A DNA stretch of 64,000 nucleotides from Winogradskyella haliclonae (GCF_014635865.1 NZ_BMDQ01000001.1:62001-126000); one strand, 5' to 3'. Shown: positions 7,985 through 16,600, numbered from the stretch's first letter. Notes: generated by a model not told the origin, from the sequence alone. Numbers and translations: made by a program.

Positions 7985-8293
7985 ATGGGACTATTTAGTT
8001 TTTTATTTGGAAAGAAGTCAAATCAAATTAAAGAATATCTAGAAAAAGATGCTGTAATTCTTGATGTTCGCACAAAAAAAGAATACGACGCTGACCACAT
8101 TGAAGGTGCAGTCCTTATTCCTATTTCAGAATTAAAATCTAGATTAAAAGAAGTGAAGGATTTAAATAAACCCGTTATTGCTCATTGCAGAAGTGGCATT
8201 CGTTCTGCGCAAGCTTCTCAAATTTTAAATTCTAATGGTATAGAAGCTATTAATGGTGGCGGTATTTCTACAATGAAAACTGCATTAAAGTAG
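7985..8293 (+). CDS. single-domain rhodanese-like protein
   Basis: 102 residues, one rhodanese domain. Seen: ILDVRTKKEYDADHIEGAVLIP and the active-site loop AHCRSGIRS with Cys68, so it should be able to carry a persulfide and act as a sulfurtransferase. A hydrophobic N-terminus (GLFSFLFGKK) may make a short membrane contact but is not a clear signal peptide. It starts 2 bp after the hydroxylase stop, so the two are co-transcribed; a functional link is not obvious. Start ATG at 7985. Confidence 0.9.
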   Translation: MGLFSFLFGKKSNQIKEYLEKDAVILDVRTKKEYDADHIEGAVLIPISELKSRLKEVKDLNKPVIAHCRSGIRSAQASQILNSNGIEAINGGGISTMKTALK

Positions 8294-8391
8294 ACGTTTT
8301 TCAAAAATATATCTAGGTGTTTTTACGTAGGAATTTATATTTATCATATTAAAAATCAGATATTTAGCATGTTTTATTGAGTTAATTTTTC

Positions 8392-8399
8392 TATCTTTG
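8392..8399 (+). promoter_or_regulatory. -7 element upstream of the first TTG-start secreted protein
   Basis: TATCTTTG is an exact TAnnTTTG match, 27 bp before the TTG start at 8427. This supports that start, since no ATG is available. The 133-bp gap after the rhodanese gene holds nothing else I recognise. Confidence 0.6.
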
Positions 8400-8426
8400 A
8401 ATTAGCTATTAATAAATAATTTTGTT

Positions 8427-9188
8427 TTGAAAGGTAATACCATAAAATTTTTATGCGTATCATTTTTTTTATTGTCCCCCCTTTTTTCTGTTTGTCAAAA
8501 ATCTGTAATATTCAAAAATGTCAACGTACTAGCCGAAGAATTAAAACATGAACTTAATGCTTCATGTGATAGTTTAATGCTAAACGGAGAGCGTCAAATT
8601 TATAGGGTAGAAATATTTAACCCTGAATTTAGTAAAGAAATACACTATAAGTCTAAGTCTGTAAAAGTTCCTATTGACGACCTACCTGTTGGCAGATATA
8701 CAGTTTTGGTTAGATTACATGACAAGCTAATTGCTATAAATTTAATACGTAAAGAGCCCTTTTATAAAGCAAAACCTAAAGATTTTAATTTCAGCATTAA
8801 TACAAAAGCTAAAGTATTAACACATGTAGAGGAAAGGTCAAATTCTGCAAACTCTATACATAATACCAAAGAAAATTCCGCAAAAAGGAATTCTAAGATA
8901 ATTCAAGGGTATTGGGTTGTAAAAACATCTCAAGGTCATATAGGCACAAAAATTACACGTCATTTTGCTACTGCTCAAGACCTTGAAAATTTAATATCTA
9001 AAATAAAATTAGAACAAAACACCCTTTCGGGTAGATATAATACCCTTAATATATGGGAGGTGTATAATTTAGATGCGTTTAAAGAAGCACATTCTAAAAA
9101 CCGTAATTACATAAAAGTAACAGACTCTCCGTATTTTAACCACAAGCCTTACTACTCGTATCTAGCAGAAGTAGAAAAAAGACCTTAA
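8427..9188 (+). CDS. secreted protein of unknown function, paralogue of 9997-10842
   Basis: 253 residues beginning at TTG; no in-frame ATG precedes the signal peptide (about 1-24, hydrophobic core IKFLCVSFFLLSPLFSV, then CQKS). The N-terminal domain shares NVNVLAEELKHELN, a DSLMLNGERQIYRVEIFN block and DLPVGRYTVLV with the paralogue 0.8 kb downstream. The C-terminal domain shares a WVV..GH.GTKITRHFAT segment, IWEVYN and SPYFN. Both genes flank an inverted DUF4230 gene. I recognise no named family. Exported, probably periplasmic or surface-associated. Confidence 0.75.
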   Translation: MKGNTIKFLCVSFFLLSPLFSVCQKSVIFKNVNVLAEELKHELNASCDSLMLNGERQIYRVEIFNPEFSKEIHYKSKSVKVPIDDLPVGRYTVLVRLHDKLIAINLIRKEPFYKAKPKDFNFSINTKAKVLTHVEERSNSANSIHNTKENSAKRNSKIIQGYWVVKTSQGHIGTKITRHFATAQDLENLISKIKLEQNTLSGRYNTLNIWEVYNLDAFKEAHSKNRNYIKVTDSPYFNHKPYYSYLAEVEKRP

Positions 9189-9198
9189 TCCTTTTTTA

Positions 9199-9807
9199 CT
9201 ACAGTAAAAGTTTTTCAAAATCAGCTTCGGCATCTAATTGCTCACCATTATATTCCAACTTCCAACCTAAGGAATTTGTAAGAATGTAAAACTTGGCTAG
9301 TTCGCTAATTAATCTGTTTTTTGCATTAGAAACCAAATTAGATTTTTCAATCTTATCCAACAAAGATTTATTTACACTTTCCTTGATACTATTGTAATCT
9401 TCAGCTTCAAATTGATTTAAAAAATCATCTTGAATATCATAATATTCTAAATCTGGGTTTATAGAAATTTCGTGTTCTGGTATTGATAATATTTTGAGAG
9501 TTTTAGTATCCTCATCCATTTTGTATTGCAACAAACTTAAATCATAAGCAATTGACACTTTAGCATTAACTACCACTATGGCTTTTTTCTCAGCAGTAAG
9601 GTAGTCCCCTAATATTTCTTTAGAGTTTTCATAGTTGAATACTTCAGAAAAATGACCCTCAGTAACCACAAGTTTACTTACATTTTTAAGCTGCTCTTGA
9701 AGTATATCTGATGAATTATTGATAACCACAGTAGATTCATGTGTACATTCTCTATAAACAAGTAAAATTGTTACGGTTAGTAATACGCCAAATAAAAATT
9801 TTCTCAT
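9199..9807 (-). CDS. DUF4230 domain protein
   Basis: 202 residues with one N-terminal membrane segment (about 3-20, FLFGVLLTVTILLVYREC), so the rest faces the periplasm. The body matches the DUF4230 pattern: VSKLVVTEGHFSEVFNYE, KKAIVVVNAKVSIAYDLS, and a C-terminal AKFYILTNSLGWKLEYNG. Function of the family is unknown. It lies head-to-tail against 8427-9188 (10 bp between stops) and is divergent from its paralogue at 9997. Start ATG. The 189-bp upstream gap shows no element I can name. Confidence 0.8.
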   Translation of the reverse strand: MRKFLFGVLLTVTILLVYRECTHESTVVINNSSDILQEQLKNVSKLVVTEGHFSEVFNYENSKEILGDYLTAEKKAIVVVNAKVSIAYDLSLLQYKMDEDTKTLKILSIPEHEISINPDLEYYDIQDDFLNQFEAEDYNSIKESVNKSLLDKIEKSNLVSNAKNRLISELAKFYILTNSLGWKLEYNGEQLDAEADFEKLLL

Positions 9808-9996
9808 ATAAAAATTTCAATAATTAATCAGAAGTATCACTTTTTCAGTTAATATTTATTTAAACGGTAAATTAAAGCAGATTAACTGAAAAACAATACT
9901 ATATGGCATAAAAATTTATCATTTAAATTAAAAGAATCTAATTTTATGCGCTTTTACGAAAGTAATATAATATTGAGCTAATAATTAAAAAACCTC

Positions 9997-10842
9997 TTGT
10001 TTAATTTAAAAATTATACTGCCTTTACTATTCTTATCAACCATAGTTTATGGTCAAAAATCTACATTGATACAAAACGTCAATTTTAGAGCAAAAGAACT
10101 TAAACATTACTTAAACAAAGCTGAAGACAGCCTTACTCTCGAGGCTGAACGTACCATCTACAAGGTAAACATTTTTAATAAGGATTATGATGAAACTATA
10201 GAAGTAAAAGACAAAAAAATAAGAATACCTCTTTATGACCTAGATATAGGTAGGTATGTGATAGAGGCTATCCTTCTTGACAAGCGTATCATTATTGTAT
10301 TATTTCGTAATGAACCATTGGTTAATCCATATACAACAGAAATAACTTCTCTAGAAAAAGACACTATTAGTGTTTTTGAAGAAGAAAAACCTATAGCTCT
10401 TGTAGACAATTCTGAGTACAGTGAAATAGAAACAGAAAAAACAAAAGAAGACACAAACTCTGACTCTAAAAACATAAGTGACTTACTTAACTACAAGCGA
10501 CCTATTGTTAAAAAAACATTTAAAAAGAAAAAAGAAAGAAAACGCAAATATAATTACTGGGTATATAGTAAGGTTAATAGTGGACACTATTCAAAAACCA
10601 TAAGAAAAATGGCCACAAAAAAAGAGATTGAGCGTATGATAAGAAGAAACCAATTGGATATAAAAACCTTAAAAGGTCAATCTAACATATTAAAAATATG
10701 GGAAGTTTATAATGCCACTTTATTTTTAAAGCATAAAGAATTAGATAAAGATTTTATTAATACAAAATCTCCATATTTTAACGAGATACCCTTTTACACT
10801 ACTGACAGTTATGGTTTTAATGCAAAACCTGAGGCAAATTAG
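9997..10842 (+). CDS. secreted protein of unknown function, paralogue of 8427-9188
   Basis: 281 residues, again with a TTG start (9997) and a signal peptide (FNLKIILPLLFLSTIVYGQ, about 2-20). Conserved blocks with the upstream paralogue: NVNFRAKELKHYLN, DSLTLEAERTIYKVNIFN, DIGRYVIEA, IWEVYN and SPYFNE. Between the two conserved halves it has a longer acidic, then Lys/Arg-rich linker (KKTFKKKKERKRKYNYW). The shared TTG start suggests deliberate low translation or a common origin by duplication. The last 4 bases overlap the convergent gldC stop. No family assignment possible. Confidence 0.75.
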   Translation: MFNLKIILPLLFLSTIVYGQKSTLIQNVNFRAKELKHYLNKAEDSLTLEAERTIYKVNIFNKDYDETIEVKDKKIRIPLYDLDIGRYVIEAILLDKRIIIVLFRNEPLVNPYTTEITSLEKDTISVFEEEKPIALVDNSEYSEIETEKTKEDTNSDSKNISDLLNYKRPIVKKTFKKKKERKRKYNYWVYSKVNSGHYSKTIRKMATKKEIERMIRRNQLDIKTLKGQSNILKIWEVYNATLFLKHKELDKDFINTKSPYFNEIPFYTTDSYGFNAKPEAN

Positions 10843-11165
10843 TTTTTTTTCAACTCTAATTTTTCGGCAAAATAATCGCAAAAATCTTTCATAGTCGCCG
10901 TCATTTTTTCATCTTGAGTAGCGCGCATAAAAGTATCACTCATAGTAACTAATGTTTGATGGAAGAATTGTTTCATTTCATCTATTGGCATATCTTTTGT
11001 CCATAAATCGATGCGCAACGTTTCTTGAGTGTTACCGTCCCAAACAGATAACATCATCGCTTTTGCCTCTTCATCTTGTATACCTCCATCTTGCGCTGAC
11101 CAACTTAATTTCTCTGGCACTCGATTTTCATCAAGCTCTACATTTAATTCAATTTTAGAATTCAT
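10839..11165 (-). CDS. gldC: gliding motility protein GldC
   Basis: 108 residues, recognised from KIELNVELDENRVPEKLSW, MMLSVWDGNTQETLRIDLWTKDM and the C-terminal DFCDYFAEKLEL. GldC is a small cytoplasmic or membrane-associated protein that aids gliding in Flavobacterium by stabilising GldB function; it has no known catalysis. It follows gldB by 11 bp on the same strand, the conserved flavobacterial order. Start ATG at 11165. Confidence 0.92.
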   Translation of the reverse strand: MNSKIELNVELDENRVPEKLSWSAQDGGIQDEEAKAMMLSVWDGNTQETLRIDLWTKDMPIDEMKQFFHQTLVTMSDTFMRATQDEKMTATMKDFCDYFAEKLELKKN

Positions 11166-11176
11166 CTTTATATTAA

Positions 11177-12145
11177 TTATCGTTTAGGTTTGTATTTTGA
11201 TTTTTTAAAAATTTCCTCACTATCTGTTCGCATAAGCGTCATAATATCAGTATCCGTCCGCTCAGCATAAGCACGAACTATTTGCCAACCAATATATTGC
11301 CCTATTCGTCCTGGAGATTCATTATCCAATTCTAAATAAAACTTTGAGAACGGTGCAGGAACCGTAAATCGTGTAAATAATTTAGGGTCCGTACTAAAAA
11401 GTAACTCTTTCTCCACAAAATAACTCCATATTTGAGATTCGTTTTCATTAGCCCATTTCATATCCTCAATAGTATATCCTATTTTATCTGCATCCGTAAA
11501 CTCAGGAATCATAACATCCTTAAAGTAAAGTAATTTACCGTGGTAAATAATTTCATCAAGAAACGTCTTTCTTTGAGACTGGTACTGATAACGGTTTGCA
11601 TATTTTTCTGCTATTTCTGGTAAGATTTGGTCAGGTCTCATTCTTTCAGCAAAATACATAGGTGTATTTTGATAGAACTCATGATCTTGACCTAGGTAAT
11701 TCATCATGTTTATAATAAGCAAATCATTTTGTAGCACTAATTTGTTTCTATAATCTACATAATCTGCTACAGTAATTACTCGAGGTAGCTTAAACGTTTT
11801 ATCATAATATTTTATATGCTGAAAAAAACGTTCAATCTCTTTTCTCTGAATTTTAAAATCCCCAAATACGTGCTTTCCTTCAGAAAACATTTGTTGTTGT
11901 AAATCGTCTTTAATTCTCTCAATCCAAGAAGAATCCGCTATATATTTAGGGAACAAAAAAGGAAACGTCTCTTTAACTTTTGGCAACTTTTCGGCATCAG
12001 TATTTAAAAGCACCTCATCAAACCGCTCTACTGTAAAATCTACATCTACTTGGGCTATTTCTTTCTCCAAAACATTCTCATTTTGGCAAGTCCAAAAAAG
12101 AAGTAACAGTAGATTAAATACTACATGTTTAAGTTTTACTTTCAT
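11177..12145 (-). CDS. gldB: gliding motility lipoprotein GldB
   Basis: 322 residues with a lipoprotein signal (LLLLLFWTC, lipidated Cys20). GldB is required for gliding and for the type IX secretion apparatus in Flavobacterium johnsoniae; its biochemical role is unclear. Family features: VDFTVERFDEVLL near the N-terminus, FPFLFPKYIADSSW, PRVITVADYVDY, and SPGRIGQYIGWQIVRAYAE at the C-terminus. Same strand and 11 bp upstream of gldC. Divergent from nadE. ATG start, normal length. Confidence 0.93.
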   Translation of the reverse strand: MKVKLKHVVFNLLLLLFWTCQNENVLEKEIAQVDVDFTVERFDEVLLNTDAEKLPKVKETFPFLFPKYIADSSWIERIKDDLQQQMFSEGKHVFGDFKIQRKEIERFFQHIKYYDKTFKLPRVITVADYVDYRNKLVLQNDLLIINMMNYLGQDHEFYQNTPMYFAERMRPDQILPEIAEKYANRYQYQSQRKTFLDEIIYHGKLLYFKDVMIPEFTDADKIGYTIEDMKWANENESQIWSYFVEKELLFSTDPKLFTRFTVPAPFSKFYLELDNESPGRIGQYIGWQIVRAYAERTDTDIMTLMRTDSEEIFKKSKYKPKR

Positions 12146-12179
12146 TTCAGAAATATTTTTAAAGCTAAATCCTTTAAGC

Positions 12180-12187
12180 TATTTTTG
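12180..12187 (+). promoter_or_regulatory. -7 element of nadE
   Basis: TATTTTTG matches TAnnTTTG exactly, 40 bp upstream of the nadE ATG at 12228. This supports the ATG and argues against the in-frame TTG at 12189, which would lie immediately after the box. Confidence 0.6.
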
Positions 12188-12227
12188 TTTGCAAAGGTAC
12201 ACTTCTTACCATAAAAATTCGAAAATT

Positions 12228-13034
12228 ATGCAAACAGAAAAAGTTATAGATTACATTGTTAATTGGCTTAAAGATTATGCTACAAACGCTAAAGTTAATG
12301 GTTTTGTTGTTGGGATTTCTGGTGGAATAGATTCTGCTGTAACCTCAACGCTTTGCGCAAAAACAGGTCTAAATGTTCTATGCATAGAAATGCCTATTCA
12401 TCAAGCGGCCAGTCATGTATCTAGAGCAGAAGAGCATATTGCTCAACTTAAAAAACGATTTTCTAATGTAAGCGAAACTCGAGTAGACTTAACTCCAGTT
12501 TTTGAAGAATTTAAAACAGAAGTTAGCCTTGATGGAAAACAAACCACGGTAGATATGGCGCTTGCCAATACTAGAGCCCGATTACGCATGACTACATTAT
12601 ATTATCATGCAGGCTTATTAGGGTTGTTAGTAGCTGGTACAGGAAATAAAGTTGAAGACTTTGGAGTAGGTTTCTATACCAAGTATGGTGATGGTGGCGT
12701 AGATTTAAGCCCAATAGCGGACTTATTAAAATCTGAAGTTTATGCTATTGGCGAAGTGCTCAAAGTACCAATTTCTATAATGAAAGCTGCGCCAAGTGAT
12801 GGCCTATTTGGAGACGCTCGTAGTGACGAAGATCAAATTGGGGCTTCTTATCCAGAACTGGAATGGGCTATGAAAATGAAAGACGAAGGACAAACTTCTG
12901 AAGATTTTGAAGGACGCCAAAAGGAAGTTTTTGATATTTTTATGCGCTACAACAGATCAAACAAACACAAGATGATCCCTATACCAATTTGTGAAATTCC
13001 TAGAAAATTGATGAAAAAAATGTTAAATTCATAA
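12228..13034 (+). CDS. nadE: ammonia-dependent NAD+ synthetase NadE
   Basis: 268 residues without an amidase domain, so it uses ammonia rather than glutamine. It adenylates nicotinate adenine dinucleotide and amidates it to NAD+. Seen: the PP-loop SGGIDS (31-36), ANTRARLRMTTLYYHA, GTGNKVEDFGVGFYTKYGDGG, and DGLFGDARSDEDQIGASY. The frame is open to TTG 12189, but the ATG at 12228 gives the family N-terminus. Gene order gldC-gldB-nadE-regulator-dnaG is a typical flavobacterial neighbourhood. Confidence 0.95.
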   Translation: MQTEKVIDYIVNWLKDYATNAKVNGFVVGISGGIDSAVTSTLCAKTGLNVLCIEMPIHQAASHVSRAEEHIAQLKKRFSNVSETRVDLTPVFEEFKTEVSLDGKQTTVDMALANTRARLRMTTLYYHAGLLGLLVAGTGNKVEDFGVGFYTKYGDGGVDLSPIADLLKSEVYAIGEVLKVPISIMKAAPSDGLFGDARSDEDQIGASYPELEWAMKMKDEGQTSEDFEGRQKEVFDIFMRYNRSNKHKMIPIPICEIPRKLMKKMLNS

Positions 13035-13061
13035 TTTTTTGCAAAAATACTTACATTTTCA

Positions 13062-13092
13062 ATTGTTTTGACTTTCTGTTTTCGTACTTTTG
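13062..13092 (+). promoter_or_regulatory. promoter of the NarL-type regulator gene
   Basis: ATTG (13062-13065), 19 bp, then TACTTTTG (13085-13092): a near-consensus Bacteroidota promoter. The start of transcription would be about 13098, giving a leader of about 60 nt. Confidence 0.65.
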
Positions 13093-13158
13093 TTTAGTTA
13101 ATACACACAATCCCCTTAAGAGCACATTTTTAATTAGTTATTACTAAAATCACCGATT

Positions 13159-13788
13159 ATGGCAAAGATACTATTGGTTGATAGTCATCCTGTTGTTCGA
13201 GAAGGACTAAAACAAACGCTAAATAAAAACCATGAATACCAAGTTGTTGGAGACTTATGTAGCGGCGTTGAAATTTTTGAATTCATTAGAGAAAATGATG
13301 TAGATATCATTATTTCTGAAATTGATTTACCAGAACTCAACGGCATTACCGCCTTACGTGCTATTAAAAAAGAGCACAAAACCATTAAAATACTAATGTT
13401 TAGTCATCAACCAGAAGAAATCTACGCCATCAGTACACTTAAAGCTGGTGCATCCGGTTATCTATCTAAAAATGCAAATACCGCAAAAATAGTTGAAGCT
13501 GTCGACGCTATAAATCAAGGAAAAGTTTATCTAAGCGAGAAAATGGACAAACATTATAGGTACACAGATACTGCAAAAAGTAGGGCACGTTTATTTAAGC
13601 GATTATCTACTCGTGAAACAGAAGTTCTTAAACTACTATCTATTGGAAAAAAGAATAAGCATATAGCTGCAGAATTAGACATTAACGAAAAAACAGTTAG
13701 CACATATAAGGCACGATTATTCAAAAAACTGAATGTAGATAACATTATAGACTTAGTTCACCAAGCTAAACATCACGATTTGACTTAA
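13159..13788 (+). CDS. NarL/LuxR-family response regulator with non-canonical receiver domain
   Basis: 209 residues: receiver domain (1-120) and a LuxR-type helix-turn-helix (about 145-205, LSTRETEVLKLLSIGKKNKHIAAELDINEKTVSTYKARLFKKL). By alignment with NarL (DD at the acidic pocket, D in LLDLNMPGMNG), the second acidic-pocket residue is Ser9 and the phospho-acceptor position is Glu54 (ISEIDLPELNG). The conserved lysine (GYLSKNA) is kept. It therefore probably works without phosphorylation or mimics the active state. No histidine kinase is adjacent. Convergent with dnaG, with a 4-bp overlap of stops. Confidence 0.9.
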   Translation: MAKILLVDSHPVVREGLKQTLNKNHEYQVVGDLCSGVEIFEFIRENDVDIIISEIDLPELNGITALRAIKKEHKTIKILMFSHQPEEIYAISTLKAGASGYLSKNANTAKIVEAVDAINQGKVYLSEKMDKHYRYTDTAKSRARLFKRLSTRETEVLKLLSIGKKNKHIAAELDINEKTVSTYKARLFKKLNVDNIIDLVHQAKHHDLT

Positions 13789-15752
13789 CCGCCAACTACT
13801 TTGCCTAATTTTCTTGATAATAACATTTTAAGGCCTAGATAGTCTTTAACATCTTCCATTATACTTTTACTATCTGAGTTTTCTTTTAAGGTTTCATCTT
13901 TAAAAGCTGCCACCTTTTGGTCAATTAAAAAACATCGCAAACTCAAAATAGTCTGACTAACCAATTGAGGTATTGTATGTTCTTTTTCTTTTGGGATAAT
14001 ATTATTACGCTCCCAATCATGCAAGGCATACTTTTCATCATCCATTAAAATTCCGGTAACCATAGGTGCAATTTCTGGCTTAAGTTCCTGCATAAAAGTT
14101 TTAGTAGAAAAGTCTACATCCTGGTTTAATTTATCTATAATGGAGTAGTAAAGCATTTTAAAATTGGCATCACTAAACTGCATTTCGTCTTCTTGTAAGT
14201 CCAAGTATATTTTTTCGAAAACTCGTGCTTCATGGACTACGGGTTCTAAAATTAAATCACCAGAAACGTCATCTTCTTTAAGTACTAAATCTTCAAACTT
14301 TTCGGTTTTATTGCCGTAGATTAATAAAATTTCTATAATCTTTCGCTCTAACTCATACTGAATATCAATTTTGCGAGTAGGCTTTGGTTCAGTCTTAACA
14401 ACATTAAAAGCTTTACGTTCTTGCTTATACTTTTTGTTAGCATCTTGAGATTCTTTCTTATTAATCTGAGCAAGAGTACTAAATAATACTGACTCGCTTA
14501 TATCCATAATACGAGCACATTCTTGAATATAAACTTCTTTTTTTATCTGATCAGGAATCTTAGCGATACTGTTTACAATATCTCTAATAGTCTCTGCCTT
14601 TTTAATAGGATCGTTCTTAGTATCTTCAAATAATAATGAGGCCTTAAACTGTATGAAATCTTTAGAATTATCCGAGAGATAATCTGTAACGTCTTGAAGT
14701 GTATTATTTTTAGAAAAACTATCTGGATCTTCGCCATCAGGAAAAGTACAAACCCGAACATTCATACCTTGTTCCAAAATTAAATCTATACCTCGAATAG
14801 AAGCGCGCATACCAGCTGCATCTCCATCAAAAAGTACGGTAATGTTATTTGTTAATCGTTTTATTAAACGAATCTGCTCAGGTGTTAGTGCCGTACCAGA
14901 AGATGATACAACATTTGTAATTCCACGTTGATAAAACTGAATCACATCTGTGTAACCTTCTACCAAATAGCAATTATCTTCTTTAGCAATGGTTTGTTTT
15001 GCAAAGTAAAGCCCATACAACACTTTGCTTTTATGATATATCTCACTCTCAGGAGAGTTAAGATACTTTGCCGCTTTTTTGTCATTACCCAAAATACGAC
15101 CACCAAATCCGAGTACACGACCACTCATGCTATGTATTGGAAATATCACACGACCTTTAAATCTGTCAAAATGCTTTTCTGGCTTTACAATAGTTAGTCC
15201 AGTACCTTCAAGGAATTCTATCTTGTAGCCATTTTTTAATGCATCGTCTGTAAAGGCTTGCCACTCATCTAAGGCATAACCCAATTGAAATTTCTTAATC
15301 GTCTCGTCTGTGAAACCACGCTCTTTAAAATAACTTAAACCTATGGCTTTGCCTTTATCAGTTTTATGCATGATCTTCTGGAAATAGTCATTGGCATACT
15401 CGCTGACTAAATATAAGCTCTCACGGGTATTCGCTTTTTCCTTCTCCTCATCTGTACGCTCGGTTTCTTCAATTTCTATGTTATATTTCTTGGCGAGGTA
15501 CTTTATAGCTTCAGGGTATGTAAAGTGCTCGTGTTCCATAAGAAAAGTCACAGCATTACCACCTTTGCCTGTTGAGAAGTCTTTCCATATTTGTTTTACA
15601 GGAGACACCATAAAGCTTGGTGTACGCTCCTCACTAAAAGGACTTAAACCTTTAAAATTGCTTCCAGATTTTTTGAGTTGTACAAAATCACCAATAACCT
15701 CTTCTACTCTGGCAGTCTCAAAAACTTGTGCTATGGAATTTTGTGAAATCAA
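13785..15752 (-). CDS. dnaG: DNA primase DnaG lacking the N-terminal zinc ligands
   Basis: 655 residues. Synthesises RNA primers at the fork. N-terminal region 1-100 aligns with the CHC2 zinc-binding domain, but the four ligands are replaced: GLSPFS gives Ser37 and Ser40, and KQIWKDFSTG gives Asp58 and Thr61. The TOPRIM core is intact (VEGYTDVIQFYQ, then LFDGDAAGMRAS). A C-terminal DnaB-interaction region follows. The start is TTG at 15752, since the family begins with ISxxxI and no ATG is available upstream. This zinc loss is probably lineage-wide rather than local damage, as the surrounding residues are well conserved. Confidence 0.95.
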   Translation of the reverse strand: MISQNSIAQVFETARVEEVIGDFVQLKKSGSNFKGLSPFSEERTPSFMVSPVKQIWKDFSTGKGGNAVTFLMEHEHFTYPEAIKYLAKKYNIEIEETERTDEEKEKANTRESLYLVSEYANDYFQKIMHKTDKGKAIGLSYFKERGFTDETIKKFQLGYALDEWQAFTDDALKNGYKIEFLEGTGLTIVKPEKHFDRFKGRVIFPIHSMSGRVLGFGGRILGNDKKAAKYLNSPESEIYHKSKVLYGLYFAKQTIAKEDNCYLVEGYTDVIQFYQRGITNVVSSSGTALTPEQIRLIKRLTNNITVLFDGDAAGMRASIRGIDLILEQGMNVRVCTFPDGEDPDSFSKNNTLQDVTDYLSDNSKDFIQFKASLLFEDTKNDPIKKAETIRDIVNSIAKIPDQIKKEVYIQECARIMDISESVLFSTLAQINKKESQDANKKYKQERKAFNVVKTEPKPTRKIDIQYELERKIIEILLIYGNKTEKFEDLVLKEDDVSGDLILEPVVHEARVFEKIYLDLQEDEMQFSDANFKMLYYSIIDKLNQDVDFSTKTFMQELKPEIAPMVTGILMDDEKYALHDWERNNIIPKEKEHTIPQLVSQTILSLRCFLIDQKVAAFKDETLKENSDSKSIMEDVKDYLGLKMLLSRKLGKVVGG

Positions 15753-15867
15753 GATTGAAATATAAACAGATTGTAAATTTAAGACAAAGTCTAGGTTTAA
15801 AAAATTTATGATTAGAAAGTTATACTTGCTAGCAATTTTTAAGTTTAAATAATAGCGCTATATTTAA

Positions 15868-15954
15868 ATGACTGAACTTACTAAAGATAACTTTTATCCT
15901 GTTACAATACTAAGCAGCGACTCTATAACAGTCGTTCACCAAATAAGCAACTAA
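15868..15954 (+). other. short open frame of 28 codons between dnaG and the GNAT pseudogene
   Basis: ATG...TAA encoding a peptide that begins MTELTKDNFYPVTIL. It lies in the 234-bp dnaG-GNAT gap. I recognise no family, and there is no good -7 box at the expected distance. It could be a remnant of a larger gene or chance. The only other feature in this gap is the palindrome CCACGTGG at about 15963. Confidence 0.2.
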
Positions 15955-15986
15955 TTAAAAAATCCACGTGGTGACTAATTATTAAA

Positions 15987-16513
15987 ATGGAAATTTTAAT
16001 TCGAAAACTTCTACCTAATGAATCCACTTCTTATAGAGAAGTAAGACTGTAATGTTTGAAGAATAATCCTAAGCATTTCACCACAAACTACGACGACGAA
16101 AAAACAAAAGAAAAATTATTTTTTCAGCCATATATTGAACAATCTGATAAAAATAATTTTGTTATTAGAGCATTTCATAACAAAACTTTAGTAGGGATTT
16201 CTGGATTTAAAAGACATGAAAGAAAAAAATTAATCATGGCGGCGTAATCATTCAAGTCTATGTAAGTCCAAAATATCAAGGCAAAAATGTAGGTTCTAAT
16301 ATCATAATATCTACAATAGATGAGGCATTCAAAATCAACGAAATTGAACAAATAGAAATTGGTGTTATATCTATCAATGAAAATGCCGAGAAATTATACA
16401 AAAAGATTGGTTTTGAGGAATTTGGGTTGCAAAAGAATTTTTTAAAAATTGACAACTCCTATTATCATCATAAAATGATGATGATTTACAAGACGCATTA
16501 TACCAATCGATGA
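15987..16513 (+). pseudogene. GNAT N-acetyltransferase, broken by a nonsense codon and a frameshift
   Basis: Read through, this gives about 175 residues of a GNAT acetyltransferase: an N-terminus MEILIRKLLPNESTSYREVRL, a GISGFKRHERKK segment, the acetyl-CoA loop YQGKNVGSN, and NENAEKLYKKIGFEEFG. Two lesions break it. TAA at 16050-16052 stands where the family expects a glutamate (VRL-E). A run of seven A (16223-16229) is one base short: adding one A restores KKINHGGVIIQVYV, while the present frame ends at TAA 16245. Two independent lesions argue for a true pseudogene rather than a sequencing error. Ends at TGA 16513. Confidence 0.85.
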
Positions 16514-16592
16514 CAGCAAAACATTTTACATAAAATTGAGGAAATCACCAATCAAAACACAATTATTCATAATTTACCTAGTTACATTTTAG

Positions 16593-16600
16593 TATCTTTA
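16593..16600 (+). promoter_or_regulatory. candidate -7 element of the AraC gene
   Basis: TATCTTTA differs from TAnnTTTG only at the last base, with TTTA 16 bp upstream. It would start transcription near 16607, leaving a leader of roughly 65 nt before GTG 16674. Confidence 0.4.

Noticed and set aside
15391-15765. Long plus-strand open frame opposite the start of dnaG
   Set aside because: It lies fully antisense to the strongly conserved DnaG N-terminus, has no family features and is a codon-composition shadow.
16223-16229. Programmed frameshift at the A7 tract of the GNAT gene
   Set aside because: A second, upstream nonsense codon already prevents the product, so recoding at the A tract alone cannot rescue the protein.
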